Origin: Achromobacter marplatensis
GTDB lineage: Bacteria; Pseudomonadota; Gammaproteobacteria; Burkholderiales; Burkholderiaceae_B
Direction: 5' to 3'
NCBI RefSeq assembly: GCF_002209535.1
Contig: NZ_NJIG01000005.1
Location: 372,001 to 436,000 of the forward strand
Length of the DNA: 64,000 bases
In this document: one piece after another, positions 14,423 to 24,236 of the stretch
Layout of the letters: each line of letters starts with the position of its first letter
How positions within the stretch are numbered: the first letter of the stretch is position 1
The notes under the pieces: model-generated
What the model saw: the letters and a program-made list of their open reading frames with translations, nothing else
Database searches by the model: none
Told to the model about the DNA's origin: nothing
Program-made: the position numbers and the translations under genes

Positions 14423-14678
14423 CGTGCGAATCGAGCCCGTGTATGTAGATCTGGCAACCGCCTCGGCGATCACAACGTTGGCAGAGTCCACTATCCAGTC
14501 GATGGTCACGCGGGATGAGTTTCCGGCGCCCCGGGAACTCTCGGGGCGCCGTGTAGGTTATCTGTACGCGGAGATCGTGGAGTGGGCGCGCAGCCGGCCG
14601 AAGTCTACGATGCTTCCACCCCCTAACACTGGGGCGAAAAAGCGGAAGGCCGAACCCGCCCAACCGGAAGGCGGTTAG
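14412..14678 (+). CDS. AlpA-like excisionase / regulator
   Basis: 88 residues. Residues 10-70 (VYVDLATASAITTLAESTIQ, DEFPAPRELSGRRVGYLYAE, then IVEWARSRP) are the AlpA/MerR-type winged HTH used by phage excisionases and integrase regulators. GGAGGATC precedes ATG 14412. It is the last gene of the CI-controlled operon and meets the integrase gene tail to tail, overlapping by 4 bases. It probably binds near the repeats beside the integrase. Confidence 0.85.
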   Translation: MNTDVRIEPVYVDLATASAITTLAESTIQSMVTRDEFPAPRELSGRRVGYLYAEIVEWARSRPKSTMLPPPNTGAKKRKAEPAQPEGG

Positions 14679-15967
14679 CGTCCGCGCGCAGCCAGCTTTT
14701 CCAAGTAGTCCGACAAGCGCCGCAACCAAACGCGGCGCTCTTTGTCGTAGGAATAGCGGTTGTAATCGCCTTCCACGCCTTCCAACATGTGACCGAGGAT
14801 CACCTCGGCCACGTCGCGCGGACATTTCAATGACGCAAGAAATGTGCGCGCGGTGCGACGCAGATCATGGGGCGCCCAATGCGTTACGGTTAGCCTGAGC
14901 CGTTTCCGCTCGGGTGCGGTGTTGCTGTAGGGCTGCTGGTAATACACACGAGTTTGCACCGACTTCTGCTCCCAATGTCCTGACGCGCCATAGGACGGAA
15001 AAAGGTAGCCCTTCGGATAGGCTTCCAATCGGCGGCGCACGATTTCCTCTGCGCGGCCTACTAAGGGCACCCGGAAATCCGTGGCCTCCACTCGCCTGAC
15101 GTTCTTGGTCTTTGCCTTCGGGACTGTCCACCACAGGCCGTCAGCCTCCTCGGTAATTTCTCCGGCCTCCATAACCGTGATTTCCGCCCCCCGCGCGGCC
15201 GTCCATAGATAAAGGGTCAGGATGTCATGTATATCCCGGGAAAAATTGGGCAGCCAGCGGATCAGTTCACCAGCCTCTGCCGGCGATAGCACTCTTTTGA
15301 CTACCCCGGACTTCACCCCATTGATCGCCTTGCCCTTGGATTTAAGTTTGCCACGCAAAATGATGCGCCACCAATTCGGCACTGTCTCCGGTAGCCTGCC
15401 GGCATCGTGGCAATATTCCCACGCCGCCCCCAACTCGCGCCGTAGGATCTGCGCCTGGACTGGAATGTGGGCATACGAATCGATCAATTCAAAAGCCTGA
15501 GCGCGCGTCACAGAACTGGCCGCTTGACTGGCCAGGGGCCCTAGCATCGTGGCGAAGGTCCGCTTAATCTCATCTTGGCCCTTCTTTGTCCGATTCCTAG
15601 CCACATGACCCTTGAAATATTCTTCGCAGGCATCAGCGACCGTAAACCGTAATGCGGCCTTTTCGGCAACTAGAGCATCTTGCGCGGCCGCGGCGGCCGA
15701 TCGTGCTTCCTTCTGCAGTTTGACCAGATCGACGCCTTCCTGCCGCTGTCGGCGCAAGGCATCCCACGCCCCCGCCGCTGCAGGAAATGAAGTTTCCGGC
15801 CAGCGTCCTATTTTCTTTTGACGCATTTTCCCGTCTACCGGACTCTTGTACCGATACAGCCAAGTCCGTGTCGTGGCCGTGGCGATCAGGCGTAAACCCG
15901 GGCACCCATCAATGGTAAGGTGTTGCCCGGGCTCAAGAAGCTTGGCAGCGCGCGCGTCGAATTGCAT
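14675..15967 (-). CDS. int: Tyrosine recombinase (phage integrase, P4-type)
   Basis: 430 residues: N-terminal DUF4102-like arm-binding domain (about 5-90), SAM-like core-binding domain (105-205) and catalytic domain with Arg259 (TAARGAE), His367/Arg370 (HDLRRTART), His393 (LGHM) and a nucleophile Tyr at about 402 in YNRYSYDKERR. All catalytic residues are present. It catalyses prophage integration and, with the AlpA-like protein, excision. It is transcribed away from the attachment border at 15986-16111. Confidence 0.95.
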   Translation of the reverse strand: MQFDARAAKLLEPGQHLTIDGCPGLRLIATATTRTWLYRYKSPVDGKMRQKKIGRWPETSFPAAAGAWDALRRQRQEGVDLVKLQKEARSAAAAAQDALVAEKAALRFTVADACEEYFKGHVARNRTKKGQDEIKRTFATMLGPLASQAASSVTRAQAFELIDSYAHIPVQAQILRRELGAAWEYCHDAGRLPETVPNWWRIILRGKLKSKGKAINGVKSGVVKRVLSPAEAGELIRWLPNFSRDIHDILTLYLWTAARGAEITVMEAGEITEEADGLWWTVPKAKTKNVRRVEATDFRVPLVGRAEEIVRRRLEAYPKGYLFPSYGASGHWEQKSVQTRVYYQQPYSNTAPERKRLRLTVTHWAPHDLRRTARTFLASLKCPRDVAEVILGHMLEGVEGDYNRYSYDKERRVWLRRLSDYLEKLAARGR

Positions 15968-15985
15968 ATGTCTGGTGGTCTCGTT

Positions 15986-16111
15986 GGCGTAACTTTCCAG
16001 AGGATGCTAATCGAAGCGGCGTAACTTTTCAAAACGACACCCAAAAAGTTACGCCAAAACGGCAAGTGACGATGGGTTTTGATGGGTGTCGTTGGGTCAA
16101 CCGTCATCCAA
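15986..16111. other. Repeat cluster between integrase and mutS: probable attachment region
   Basis: An 11-bp repeat GGCGTAACTTT occurs at 15986-15996 and 16018-16028, and inverted (AAAGTTACGCC) at 16045-16055. CGACACCCA (16035-16043) is inverted at 16083-16091 (TGGGTGTCG). Three GATGGGT-like units stand at 10-base steps (16071, 16081, 16091). These look like integrase and excisionase arm sites next to the core. The other att copy lies outside the window, so the exact core cannot be fixed. Confidence 0.6.
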
Positions 16112-16136
16112 ACGAATCAAGGCTACCCCTCTGTAA

Positions 16137-18809
16137 ATGCAAGCAGCACAAGGCAAAACGTCGAAAACATCGGCCGACATTGACGAAGTCACGGCAGGCC
16201 ACACCCCAATGATGCAGCAATACCTCCGCCTGAAAGCGGAGGCTGGTCCCTTGCTGCTCTTCTACCGTATGGGCGACTTCTATGAAATGTTCTATGAAGA
16301 CGCGGAGCGCGGCGCGCGTCTGCTCAACCTGACGCTGACCAAGCGCGGCTCGTCCAACGGTATTCCCATCCCGATGGCCGGGCTGCCCGTGCACGCCATG
16401 GAGCAATACCTGGCCCGCCTGGTCGCGATGGGCGAATCCATTGCCATCTGCGAACAGATCGGCGATCCGGCCGCGTCCAAGGGGCCGGTTGAACGCCGCA
16501 TTGTGCGCATCGTCACGCCGGGCACCCTGACCGACGACGCCTTGCTGCCCGCCAAGGCTGACCGCGCGCTGGCCGCCGTGTTCGTCACCGGCAATGCCCG
16601 CGCCCCGCGCGCCGGCTTGGCCTGGCTGAACCTGGCCAGCGGCGAATTCCGCGTGACCGAATGCGCGCCGGCGCAGCTGGAATCCGAATTGCACCGCATC
16701 GCCCCCGCGGAAATCATCTGCGCCGACAGCGCCGACTTCGATTTCCCGTTCGAAGGCGCCCGCGCCCGGGTGCCGGACTGGCACTTCGAAAGCGACGGCG
16801 CGCGCGCGCACCTGCTGGCGCATTTCAAGACGGATACGTTGGCCGGCTTCGACATCGAAGACATGCCTGCTGGCGTCTGCGCCGCCGGCGCGCTGCTGCG
16901 CTATGCGGCGCGCACCCAGTCGCAGGCGCTGGCCCACGTGCAAAGCCTGTCGGCCGAGCGCCCTGGCCAGTACGTGTTGCTGGACCCGGTGACCCGCCGC
17001 AACCTGGAACTGACGCAAACGCTGTCGGGCGAAGATTCGCCTACGCTGTTCTCGCTGCTGGATGGCTGCCGCACGCCCATGGGCAGCCGGCTGCTGCGCC
17101 GGTGGCTGCACCATCCGCTGCGCGAAAACGAGCAGGCGCTGGCGCGCCAGCAAGCCATCTCGGCGCTGCTGGCTGGCCGCATGGACGTTGAGCAGACGTT
17201 CGGTTCGGCAGGCCTGCTGGAAGCGCTGCGCGCGGCGCTGAACGCCTTCCCCGACATCGAACGCATCGCCGCACGCCTGGCGCTGCGCTCGGTGCGCCCG
17301 CGTGAGCTGGCCAGCCTGCGCGATGCGCTGGAATCCCTGCCCGCCTTGCGCGACCTGGTCGAACCCATGGCCGACTCCCCGCGCCTGGGTGAGCTGATCT
17401 CGCACCTGTCCGTGGACCCGGCGCTGGCCGCGCTGCTGGTGCGCGCCATTGCGCCGGAGCCGGCCGTGGCCATCCGCGACGGCGGCGTGCTGGCCGCCGG
17501 GTTCGATGCGGAACTGGACGAACTGCGCGGCCTTGCGGCCGACGGCGGCGACTTCCTGATCCAGCTGGAAGCCCGCGAGCGCGAGCGCACGGGCATCAAC
17601 AACCTGCGCGTGGAATTCAACCGCGTGCATGGCTTCTACATCGAAGTCTCCAAGGGCCAGACCGCCAAGGTGCCGGAAGATTACCGCCGCCGCCAGACGC
17701 TGAAGAATGCCGAGCGCTACATCACGCCTGAACTCAAGACGTGGGAAGACAAGGTGCTGTCGGCCCAGGACCGCTCGCTGGCCCGCGAAAAGTGGCTGTT
17801 CGAGCAACTGCTGGACGTGCTGGCCGAACACGTGCGGCCGCTGTCGGACTGCGCGGCCGCGCTGGCCGAACTGGACACGCTGGCCGCCTTGGCTGACCAC
17901 GCGCGCCGCCACGACTGGATGGCGCCCGACTTGTCCGAGCAGGCCGACATCGATATCGAAGCCGGCCGCCATCCGGTGGTGGAACATGCCATCGAGCGCT
18001 TCACGCCCAACGGTTGCCGCCTGGACCCGGCACGCCGCATGCTGTTGATCACCGGCCCGAACATGGGCGGTAAATCGACCTACATGCGGCAGGTGGCGCT
18101 GATCGTGCTGCTGGCGCGCATCGGCAGCTTCGTGCCCGCCACGCGCGCCCGCATCGGCAAGATCGACCGCATCTTCACCCGCATCGGCGCCGCCGACGAT
18201 CTGGCGGGTGGACGCTCGACCTTCATGATGGAAATGACCGAGGCGGCCGCCATCCTGTCGGCCAGCACGCCCAACAGCCTGGTGCTGATGGATGAGATCG
18301 GCCGTGGCACGTCTACCTACGACGGCCTGGCGCTGGCGTGGGCCATCGCCTGCCGTCTGTTGGCGCACAACCGCGCGCTGACGCTGTTCGCCACCCACTA
18401 CTTCGAACTGACCCGCCTGCCGGCCGAACAGCCCGCGTCCGCCAACGTGCATCTGGCCGCGGCGGAATCGGCCAGCGGCATCGTCTTCCTGCACGAAGTG
18501 CGCGAAGGCCCCGCCAGCCGCAGCTACGGGATCCAGGTGGCCCAGCGCGCCGGCGTGCCTGCAGCAGTGATCCGCCAGGCCACGCGCGAACTCGAACGCC
18601 TTGAAGCACAGGGTGCGCCCACGCCGCAATTGGGTCTATTCTCGGCTGCGGCGGATGCTGACGCGCAAGCCTACGCCGAAACCGAGCGCTCGGACGCAAT
18701 CGAGGCGCTGGACGCCTTGCGTGAATCGCTGGCCGCCATCGATCCCGACAGCCTTACCCCGCGCGAAGCGCTGGATGCCCTCTACCGTCTTAAGAAGCAC
18801 CTTCAATGA
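16137..18809 (+). CDS. mutS: DNA mismatch repair protein MutS
   Basis: 890 residues, full length. The mismatch-binding Phe-X-Glu motif is in GDFYEMF (about 47-52). Walker [10 protein letters not shown] (about 638-646), Walker B with [16 protein letters not shown] and the C-terminal dimerisation helices are intact. It recognises mismatches and recruits MutL. It shares an ATGA junction with the RoxA-like gene. The start lies only 170 bases from the prophage integrase and has no good Shine-Dalgarno (AAGG is about 15 bases away), so the prophage probably replaced the native upstream region. Confidence 0.97.
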   Translation: MQAAQGKTSKTSADIDEVTAGHTPMMQQYLRLKAEAGPLLLFYRMGDFYEMFYEDAERGARLLNLTLTKRGSSNGIPIPMAGLPVHAMEQYLARLVAMGESIAICEQIGDPAASKGPVERRIVRIVTPGTLTDDALLPAKADRALAAVFVTGNARAPRAGLAWLNLASGEFRVTECAPAQLESELHRIAPAEIICADSADFDFPFEGARARVPDWHFESDGARAHLLAHFKTDTLAGFDIEDMPAGVCAAGALLRYAARTQSQALAHVQSLSAERPGQYVLLDPVTRRNLELTQTLSGEDSPTLFSLLDGCRTPMGSRLLRRWLHHPLRENEQALARQQAISALLAGRMDVEQTFGSAGLLEALRAALNAFPDIERIAARLALRSVRPRELASLRDALESLPALRDLVEPMADSPRLGELISHLSVDPALAALLVRAIAPEPAVAIRDGGVLAAGFDAELDELRGLAADGGDFLIQLEARERERTGINNLRVEFNRVHGFYIEVSKGQTAKVPEDYRRRQTLKNAERYITPELKTWEDKVLSAQDRSLAREKWLFEQLLDVLAEHVRPLSDCAAALAELDTLAALADHARRHDWMAPDLSEQADIDIEAGRHPVVEHAIERFTPNGCRLDPARRMLLITGPNMGGKSTYMRQVALIVLLARIGSFVPATRARIGKIDRIFTRIGAADDLAGGRSTFMMEMTEAAAILSASTPNSLVLMDEIGRGTSTYDGLALAWAIACRLLAHNRALTLFATHYFELTRLPAEQPASANVHLAAAESASGIVFLHEVREGPASRSYGIQVAQRAGVPAAVIRQATRELERLEAQGAPTPQLGLFSAAADADAQAYAETERSDAIEALDALRESLAAIDPDSLTPREALDALYRLKKHLQ

Positions 18810-19999
18810 ACCTCGACCAACGCCTGCCGCTGCTGGGCAACCAAAGCCCCAACGACTTCATGCGCCGCTACTGGCAGCGCAAGCCGCTGCTGATCCGCCA
18901 GGCCATCCCCGGCTTCAAGCCGCCGCTGACGATCGCGGCCATCAAAAAGCTGGCGCGCCGCGACGACGTCGAGTCGCGCCTGATTTGGCGCGAGAACGGC
19001 GAATGGCAGATGGAGAACGGCCCGTTCGCGCGCCTGCCCAAAGACAACGAAGGCGATTGGACGCTGCTGATTCAAAGCGTGGACCTGCTCAGCGACGCGG
19101 CATCTGAACTGATGGGGCTGTTCCGCTTCATTCCCGACGCCCGCCTGGACGACGTGATGATCAGCATCGCCAGCCATGGCGGCGGCGTGGGCCCCCACTT
19201 CGATAGCTACGACGTGTTCCTGCTGCAAGCCGCCGGCGAACGCGAATGGCGCTACGGCCGCCAAAAAGACCTGTCCCTGGAACCCGGCCTGCCGCTGAAG
19301 ATCCTCAGCAACTTCCAGCCGGAAGAAAAGGCGGTGCTGGTCCCCGGCGACATGCTGTATCTGCCGCCGCAGGCGGCCCACGACGGCATCGCCGTGGGCG
19401 ACGGCTGCATGACCATCTCGATCGGGTTCCGCGCCCCCACGCAGGCCACGCTTGCGCGCGGGCTGCTGGAAGCCGCCGCCGACCAGGTGATGGCCCGCGT
19501 CGGCCTGCTGGGCGGGCCTTACGGTGAACCGGCCCTGCCCGGTCCCAAGCTGTCCGCCGTCTATCGCGACCCGGGCCAGCCGGCCGTCGACACGCCGGCT
19601 GCACTGCCCGACGCTCTGGTGGCTGCCACGCTCGAGACCGTTGAAAAGCTGCGCTTCGACGATGCGCTGGCCTCGCGCTTTTTGGGCTGCTGGCTGACCG
19701 AACCGCACAATCTCAGCGTTTTCGACGCCCCCGAAGGCATGGACGTGGACCTGGAAGAAGACTGGCCCACCTCCGGCCGCCTGGTGCTGGATCGCCGCAG
19801 CCGCATGCTGTATCGCGGCAAGCAGCTGTTCATCAACGGCGAAACCGCGATGACACCCGTCGATGCCGCACTGCGCACGCTGGCCGATGCCCGCAGCCTG
19901 GATTGCGCCGACCCGGCCTGCGCGAAACTGTCCGACGACGCCCGTTCTTGCCTAGCGGACTGGTTGGATTCGGGGTGGATCCGCTATGTGCCGGCGTAG
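18806..19999 (+). CDS. Cupin/JmjC oxygenase, ribosomal L16 arginine hydroxylase type (RoxA/YcfD-like)
   Basis: 397 residues. The JmjC/cupin fold shows the 2-His-1-carboxylate iron site: HFDSYD (His about 131, Asp about 133) and His about 191 in PQAAHDG. N-terminal [20 protein letters not shown] and the C-terminal winged-helix region fit the YcfD family, which hydroxylates an Arg of ribosomal protein uL16 using 2-oxoglutarate and O2. Cotranscribed with mutS (4-base overlap). Confidence 0.85.
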   Translation: MNLDQRLPLLGNQSPNDFMRRYWQRKPLLIRQAIPGFKPPLTIAAIKKLARRDDVESRLIWRENGEWQMENGPFARLPKDNEGDWTLLIQSVDLLSDAASELMGLFRFIPDARLDDVMISIASHGGGVGPHFDSYDVFLLQAAGEREWRYGRQKDLSLEPGLPLKILSNFQPEEKAVLVPGDMLYLPPQAAHDGIAVGDGCMTISIGFRAPTQATLARGLLEAAADQVMARVGLLGGPYGEPALPGPKLSAVYRDPGQPAVDTPAALPDALVAATLETVEKLRFDDALASRFLGCWLTEPHNLSVFDAPEGMDVDLEEDWPTSGRLVLDRRSRMLYRGKQLFINGETAMTPVDAALRTLADARSLDCADPACAKLSDDARSCLADWLDSGWIRYVPA

Positions 20000-20216
20000 T
20001 ATCCGGACACGTCCACGTATCTGACTTGCACAGAACGCAATCAGGTCTGTGTTCGCAGTCACATAAGGAAAGACATAACACCTAGCTGAAAGGTTTGTTG
20101 CCGTTGGGATGCGACCTTTTTAACTTTCACACGCGATCGGCCTTCAGCTTCCTGTAGCCTGGATTCTGGTTTCCCCTAAGGGGGTTTCAAGAGTCGTCAT
20201 CTACAGGAGTCCAAAA

Positions 20217-20444
20217 ATGATGAGCAAAACCTTGATTATTGCCTCGGTGCTGGCAGTGTCGCTCAGCGCTTGCAACAAGAAGGAAGATGCCCCGGCGCCC
20301 GCGACCAACCCCACTCCGGGCGCAAGCACGCCTGCTCCCTCGTCCACGCCTCCGGCCACGTCGCCGGCTCCGGCGCCCGCTCCCAGCACCACGCCTGGCG
20401 GCGGATCGAACACCCCGGGCGGCTCGACCACTCCGGCGTCTTAA
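20217..20444 (+). CDS. Small Pro/Ala/Thr-rich lipoprotein
   Basis: 75 residues. Signal peptide with lipobox SLSAC (Cys at about 19), then NKKEDAPAPA and a Pro/Ala/Ser/Thr repeat-like tail to the end, probably an unfolded periplasmic or surface-anchored linker. AGGAG lies 8 bases before ATG 20217. Own transcription unit with a terminator at 20479. Function unknown. Nothing further was seen in the 217-base gap upstream. Confidence 0.7.
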   Translation: MMSKTLIIASVLAVSLSACNKKEDAPAPATNPTPGASTPAPSSTPPATSPAPAPAPSTTPGGGSNTPGGSTTPAS

Positions 20445-20478
20445 TAAAACAGAGACGAACCCCCGCTCTGAAGACGTG

Positions 20479-20515
20479 AAAAAGCCCCGGCAGCGACACT
20501 GCCGGGGCTTTTTTA
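20479..20515 (+). terminator. Intrinsic terminator of the small lipoprotein gene
   Basis: AAGCCCCGGCAG and CTGCCGGGGCTT, 12-bp stem, 5-base loop, followed by TTTT. Confidence 0.9.
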
Positions 20516-20603
20516 CGCCTGCCTATTCCCTGCTACTTCAAAAGCGATAGGCCCGCCAGCAGCCCACCCGCGGAGCGCCCGTCGTGAAGCCGGGGCGCGC
20601 CAA

Positions 20604-20631
20604 TGAAAAAGGCCCCCTTGCGGGGGCCTTT
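20604..20631 (-). terminator. Intrinsic terminator after bamC
   Basis: GGCCCCC and GGGGGCC with a 4-base loop; five U residues follow on the minus-strand transcript. It closes the dapA-bamC unit. Confidence 0.85.
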
Positions 20632-20668
20632 GCATCAAACCGGCGACCAGGCACCGGTTCGGCGCGCT

Positions 20669-21793
20669 TTACATCTTGTCTTTCAAGACGCTCAGCAGGC
20701 GCTGGGCCGTCGCGCTGTTGTCGCGGGCGCCCGAGGAATCGAGCACCGTCACCGTGGTCTGGTCGCCCGTGGCGGCCAGGTGGATACGGTATTGCGGCGC
20801 CTCGGCCTTCTTGTCGCCCGAGAACATGCGGCTGAAGAAGCCCGGTTGCTCGTTCTTTTCGCCCGTGTCGGTATCGACGTAGCGCACGAAGTAGTCGCCA
20901 GCAGAGCGGTCGCGGTCGTCCACGGCAAAGCCGCCGCCGTCCAGCGCCACGCCGACGCGGCGCCATGCACGGTCAAACGATTCGGCCACCAGCAGCGATG
21001 CGCCCTGCGCACGGACATCTTCCTGCACCGCCGGCTTCTGCGGCGCGGCTTCCGCCTGCTGCACCAGCTTGCGGGCGTTGTCCACGTCCGAACCCAGGTA
21101 GACCATCATGCGGGCGAGCATGGCGGCGTTCAGGCCCGGATCTTCCTTGCCGTTCTGCCACTGCACCTGGCCGCCGTCGGAGCCGACGCGCTTTTCGAGC
21201 ATCTGGCGATGGCTCACATAGACCTCGGTATGGCCATTGACGCGCTCGACGCGGGTACGGAATTTCTCGCGTTCGCCGCTATCCCAAGCCGATTCCAGCA
21301 CCGCGCCCAAGGCCTGGCGCAGCCAGCTTTCCGGGATCTTGGCGCGGTTTTCCGCCCAGTCGGTTTCAATCAGGCCGGCGCTGGGGTTGTTACTGGCCAC
21401 GGTGAAGCCGTTCTCGGTCCAGAAGTCCACCAGACGCGGGAAGACGTCTTCGGGAGCACGGTCCACGACCAGCCAGCGCAGGTCGCCGTCACGCTCGACA
21501 CGCATGTCCTGGCGGCCGGGAAGCACGTTGCTGGACTTCGGGGCGCTGGCTTGCGCCTGGCCCTGTTGCTGGAACTGCGAGTACGTCGTCGAGCCCGAAG
21601 CGGGCGCGCGGTAACGCGGATCGCTGTTGGCCTGAGTCAGATCCGGCGGGATGCTCAGAGGCTCTCCCCGCTGGGTGACGGCGCTCTTGTAGTTGACGGA
21701 TTCTTCATTGCCCAGGAATTGGTTGACCTCGCTGCAGCCGGCCAACAACACCACAGACATCAATGCCGACAAACCGGCATGACGCTTGTTCAT
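20669..21793 (-). CDS. bamC: Outer membrane protein assembly factor BamC (NlpB) lipoprotein
   Basis: 374 residues from ATG 21793 (GAGGA five bases upstream). Lipobox LLAGC (Cys about 20), the conserved early segment YKSAVTQRGEPLSIPPDLTQ, then two helix-grip domains. BamC is a lipoprotein of the BamABCDE machine that folds outer-membrane beta-barrels. It lies directly downstream of dapA, the same order as in enterobacteria (dapX). Confidence 0.9.
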   Translation of the reverse strand: MNKRHAGLSALMSVVLLAGCSEVNQFLGNEESVNYKSAVTQRGEPLSIPPDLTQANSDPRYRAPASGSTTYSQFQQQGQAQASAPKSSNVLPGRQDMRVERDGDLRWLVVDRAPEDVFPRLVDFWTENGFTVASNNPSAGLIETDWAENRAKIPESWLRQALGAVLESAWDSGEREKFRTRVERVNGHTEVYVSHRQMLEKRVGSDGGQVQWQNGKEDPGLNAAMLARMMVYLGSDVDNARKLVQQAEAAPQKPAVQEDVRAQGASLLVAESFDRAWRRVGVALDGGGFAVDDRDRSAGDYFVRYVDTDTGEKNEQPGFFSRMFSGDKKAEAPQYRIHLAATGDQTTVTVLDSSGARDNSATAQRLLSVLKDKM

Positions 21794-21810
21794 ACGTATC
21801 CTCACGATAT

Positions 21811-22716
21811 TTAGAGCAGGCCCGTTTCCTGGAGCGCGCGACGCACGACTTCGTGGTTCTGCGTGCCCAGTTCAACCAGCGGAAGCCGGTAGCCCAGTGC
21901 GCTACGGCCCATTTCGGCCAACGCCCACTTGACGGGGATGGGATTGGCTTCAACAAACAAAGCCTTGTTCAGACGCGCCAGGTACGCGTTAAGTTCACGG
22001 ACCTTCGGTACGTCGCCAGCCAGCGCGGCAGCGCACAGGTCGCGCATGAGCTTGGGGGCCACGTTGGCGGTCACGGAGATGTTGCCGCGCGCACCCAGCA
22101 GGATCAGGGCGGCAGCCGTGGGATCGTCCCCGCTGAACACCTGGAAGCTTGCCGGCGCTTCGCGCAGCAGGAGGCCGCCGCGGGCGATATCTCCGGTGGC
22201 GTCCTTGATGCCGATGATGCCGGGCACCTGCGCCAGGCGCAGAACCGTGTCGTTGCTCATGTCGGCAACGGTGCGGCCCGGCACGTTGTACAGGATCGTC
22301 GGCAGATCGACGGCTTCCGCGATGGTGCGGAAGTGGCGATACAGGCCCTCTTGCGAAGGCTTGTTGTAATAGGGAACGACCGACAGGCCGGCCTGTGCGC
22401 CGACTGCCTTGGCATGGCGCGTCAGGTGAATGGCTTCGTCGGTGGAGTTGGCGCCCACGCCAGCAATGACCGGAATGCGGCCAGCGGCATGTTCAACCGC
22501 GACGCGGATCAATTCCGCGTGCTCTTCCATCGAGACAGTGGGTGACTCCCCGGTGGTGCCCACCACCACCAGCGCGTCGGTTCCTTCCTGGACGTGCCAG
22601 TCGATCAAAGACCGGTAGGCAGCGTAATCCAGGCTGCCATCGGGCTGCATGGGAGTGACCAGGGCCACCAAGCTGCCCTGGAAATTAACGCCTGCGGCGG
22701 TTGCAGGGGATGCCAT
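21811..22716 (-). CDS. dapA: 4-hydroxy-tetrahydrodipicolinate synthase
   Basis: 301 residues from ATG 22716 (GGAG about 10 bases upstream). TIM-barrel aldolase with GTTGESPT (pyruvate-binding), YNVPGRT (Tyr) and the Schiff-base Lys in GIKDATGD. It condenses pyruvate with aspartate semialdehyde at the start of the lysine/diaminopimelate branch. Cotranscribed with bamC. Confidence 0.95.
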   Translation of the reverse strand: MASPATAAGVNFQGSLVALVTPMQPDGSLDYAAYRSLIDWHVQEGTDALVVVGTTGESPTVSMEEHAELIRVAVEHAAGRIPVIAGVGANSTDEAIHLTRHAKAVGAQAGLSVVPYYNKPSQEGLYRHFRTIAEAVDLPTILYNVPGRTVADMSNDTVLRLAQVPGIIGIKDATGDIARGGLLLREAPASFQVFSGDDPTAAALILLGARGNISVTANVAPKLMRDLCAAALAGDVPKVRELNAYLARLNKALFVEANPIPVKWALAEMGRSALGYRLPLVELGTQNHEVVRRALQETGLL

Positions 22717-22803
22717 AAATGTAGGGCTCCAACGCCCCACGGCAGGATGCCTCAGGGCCAGAATCAATGAAACCGCTGAGTTTAACGGAAATTGGCCGAA
22801 ATC

Positions 22804-23451
22804 CTACAGAAACCACTGAACGATAGTCGTTCCAAATTCGTACACCGGACGCATCAGAAGCCAAAGCACATCGGTGACCAGAAGGACGATGACGATCATC
22901 AAGCCGTAGGGCTCGATTTTCGAGTATTGCCAGGCCAGGCGGTTCGGCAGCAGGCTGAACAGGATGCGTCCCCCATCCAGCGGCAGGATCGGCAGCAGGT
23001 TCAGCGCCATCAGCACCAGGTTGATGTTCACGCCGGCCACGCCCATCTGGAACCAGAAAGATTCCTGCATGCCGGATTCCAGCATCAGGCGCAGCGAAAA
23101 CGCCCAGAGAATCGCCATCAGCAGGTTGGCCGCGGGGCCGGCCAGCGCCACCCACAACATGTCGCGCTTGGGACGGCGCAAGCGGCCGAAATCCACCGGC
23201 ACGGGTTTGGCCCAGCCGAACAGCATGCCCGGGCTGCCCAGCAGCTTGGATGCCAGCAGGATGACGACGGGCACCAGCAAGGTCCCGACGGGATCGATGT
23301 GGCGCATCGGATTCAGGCTGACGCGGCCGGCCTGGAAGGCCGTGGGGTCGCCGAACATTCGTGCCACGTAGCCGTGCGCGGCTTCGTGCAAGGTGATGGC
23401 GAAGATGATCGGGATCGCGTAGACCGCAATGGTTTGGATGATGTCGTTCAT
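22804..23451 (-). CDS. Site-2 protease family (M50) membrane metalloprotease
   Basis: 215 residues, about five to six transmembrane helices. Zinc motif HEAAH (about 22-26) in the first helix and the second motif NLLPILPLDGGR (third zinc ligand Asp). It belongs to the short rhomboid-like M50 branch without PDZ domains; substrate unknown. It sits between dapA and yciO on the same strand. Confidence 0.9.
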   Translation of the reverse strand: MNDIIQTIAVYAIPIIFAITLHEAAHGYVARMFGDPTAFQAGRVSLNPMRHIDPVGTLLVPVVILLASKLLGSPGMLFGWAKPVPVDFGRLRRPKRDMLWVALAGPAANLLMAILWAFSLRLMLESGMQESFWFQMGVAGVNINLVLMALNLLPILPLDGGRILFSLLPNRLAWQYSKIEPYGLMIVIVLLVTDVLWLLMRPVYEFGTTIVQWFL

Positions 23452-23523
23452 GGCGAGCCGGATTGTAGATGAGCCACGTGCCGGCAGGGGCCGGCACGCA
23501 AGGCACTACGGTGGGGGATTGAT

Positions 23524-24150
23524 TCAGGCAAGGCCAAGCGTGGCCGGGTCGCCACGACCCACGCGCACGACCACCGGATCATCGCTGGTCAGGTCGATCA
23601 CTGTGGTCGGCGATTGCGGGCAGGCGCCCGCGTCGATGATGGCGGCCAGATCGTGGTCGTAGCGTTCGCGGATGTCTTCGGCGTCATTCAACGCTTGCGT
23701 ATCGTCTTTGGGGATCAGCGTGGTGGAAAGCAACGGCGCGCCCACTTGCTCGAGCAGGCCCAGCATAACCGCATGATCCGGCACGCGGATGCCGATGGTC
23801 TTGCGCGACGGGTGCGACACACGCCGCGGCACTTCCTTGGTGGCTTCCAGGATGAAGGTCCAGGGGCCGGGCGTCGCGGCCTTCAACAAGCGGTATTGCT
23901 TGTTGTCCACGCGGGCGAAGTGGCCGATTTCAGCCAGGTCGCGGCACAACAGTGTCAGATGGTGTCTTTCGTCCAGGCCGCGTAACCGGCGCAGGCCGTC
24001 CGCGGCGTCCTTGTCGTCCAGACGCGCGACGACGGCGTAGCTGGAATCGGTGGGTACGGCTACAAGGCCTCCATCGTTCAGCCATTGGGCTGCCTGCTTG
24101 AGCAGGCGAGGTTGAGGATTCGCAGGATGAATAGATAAATACAAGGCCAT
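23524..24150 (-). CDS. yciO: YciO/Sua5-family threonylcarbamoyl-AMP synthase-like protein
   Basis: 208 residues with the Sua5/YrdC fold: VAVPTDSSYAVV (ATP and threonine site), KRxR-like basic residues and PGPWTFIL. The length and the SYAV variant fit YciO rather than TsaC. It may make the threonylcarbamoyl-adenylate used for tRNA t6A, but the role of YciO is less certain than that of TsaC. Confidence 0.85.
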   Translation of the reverse strand: MALYLSIHPANPQPRLLKQAAQWLNDGGLVAVPTDSSYAVVARLDDKDAADGLRRLRGLDERHHLTLLCRDLAEIGHFARVDNKQYRLLKAATPGPWTFILEATKEVPRRVSHPSRKTIGIRVPDHAVMLGLLEQVGAPLLSTTLIPKDDTQALNDAEDIRERYDHDLAAIIDAGACPQSPTTVIDLTSDDPVVVRVGRGDPATLGLA

Positions 24151-24236
24151 GGGATTATCCTAACACTCTTGAATGCCGCCCAACATGGCGCGGCGATGCA
24201 AAATGGCGGGAACGCCGACCCGCCCGGAGAAACAGT

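Larger units (their letters stand above)
1..16111. mobile_element. Right part of a lambda-like prophage (left end outside window)
   Basis: Seen: integrase at the right border beside mutS, AlpA-like excisionase, BRO antirepressor, divergent CI/Cro switch, O-like initiator, primase-helicase, Q-like gene with promoter and terminator, phage tRNA and methylase. No structural genes are seen, so the late region must lie to the left. The att core cannot be paired because the left end is absent. The right border is set at the repeat-rich DNA between the integrase and mutS. Confidence 0.9.

Noticed and set aside
16104-18629. 841-codon open frame antisense to mutS
   Set aside because: It mirrors mutS in high-GC DNA, has low-complexity Arg/Gln/Gly-rich sequence and no ribosome site; the mutS frame is certain.
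20603-21814. 403-codon open frame on the plus strand
   Set aside because: Antisense shadow of bamC, with biased composition and no family likeness.
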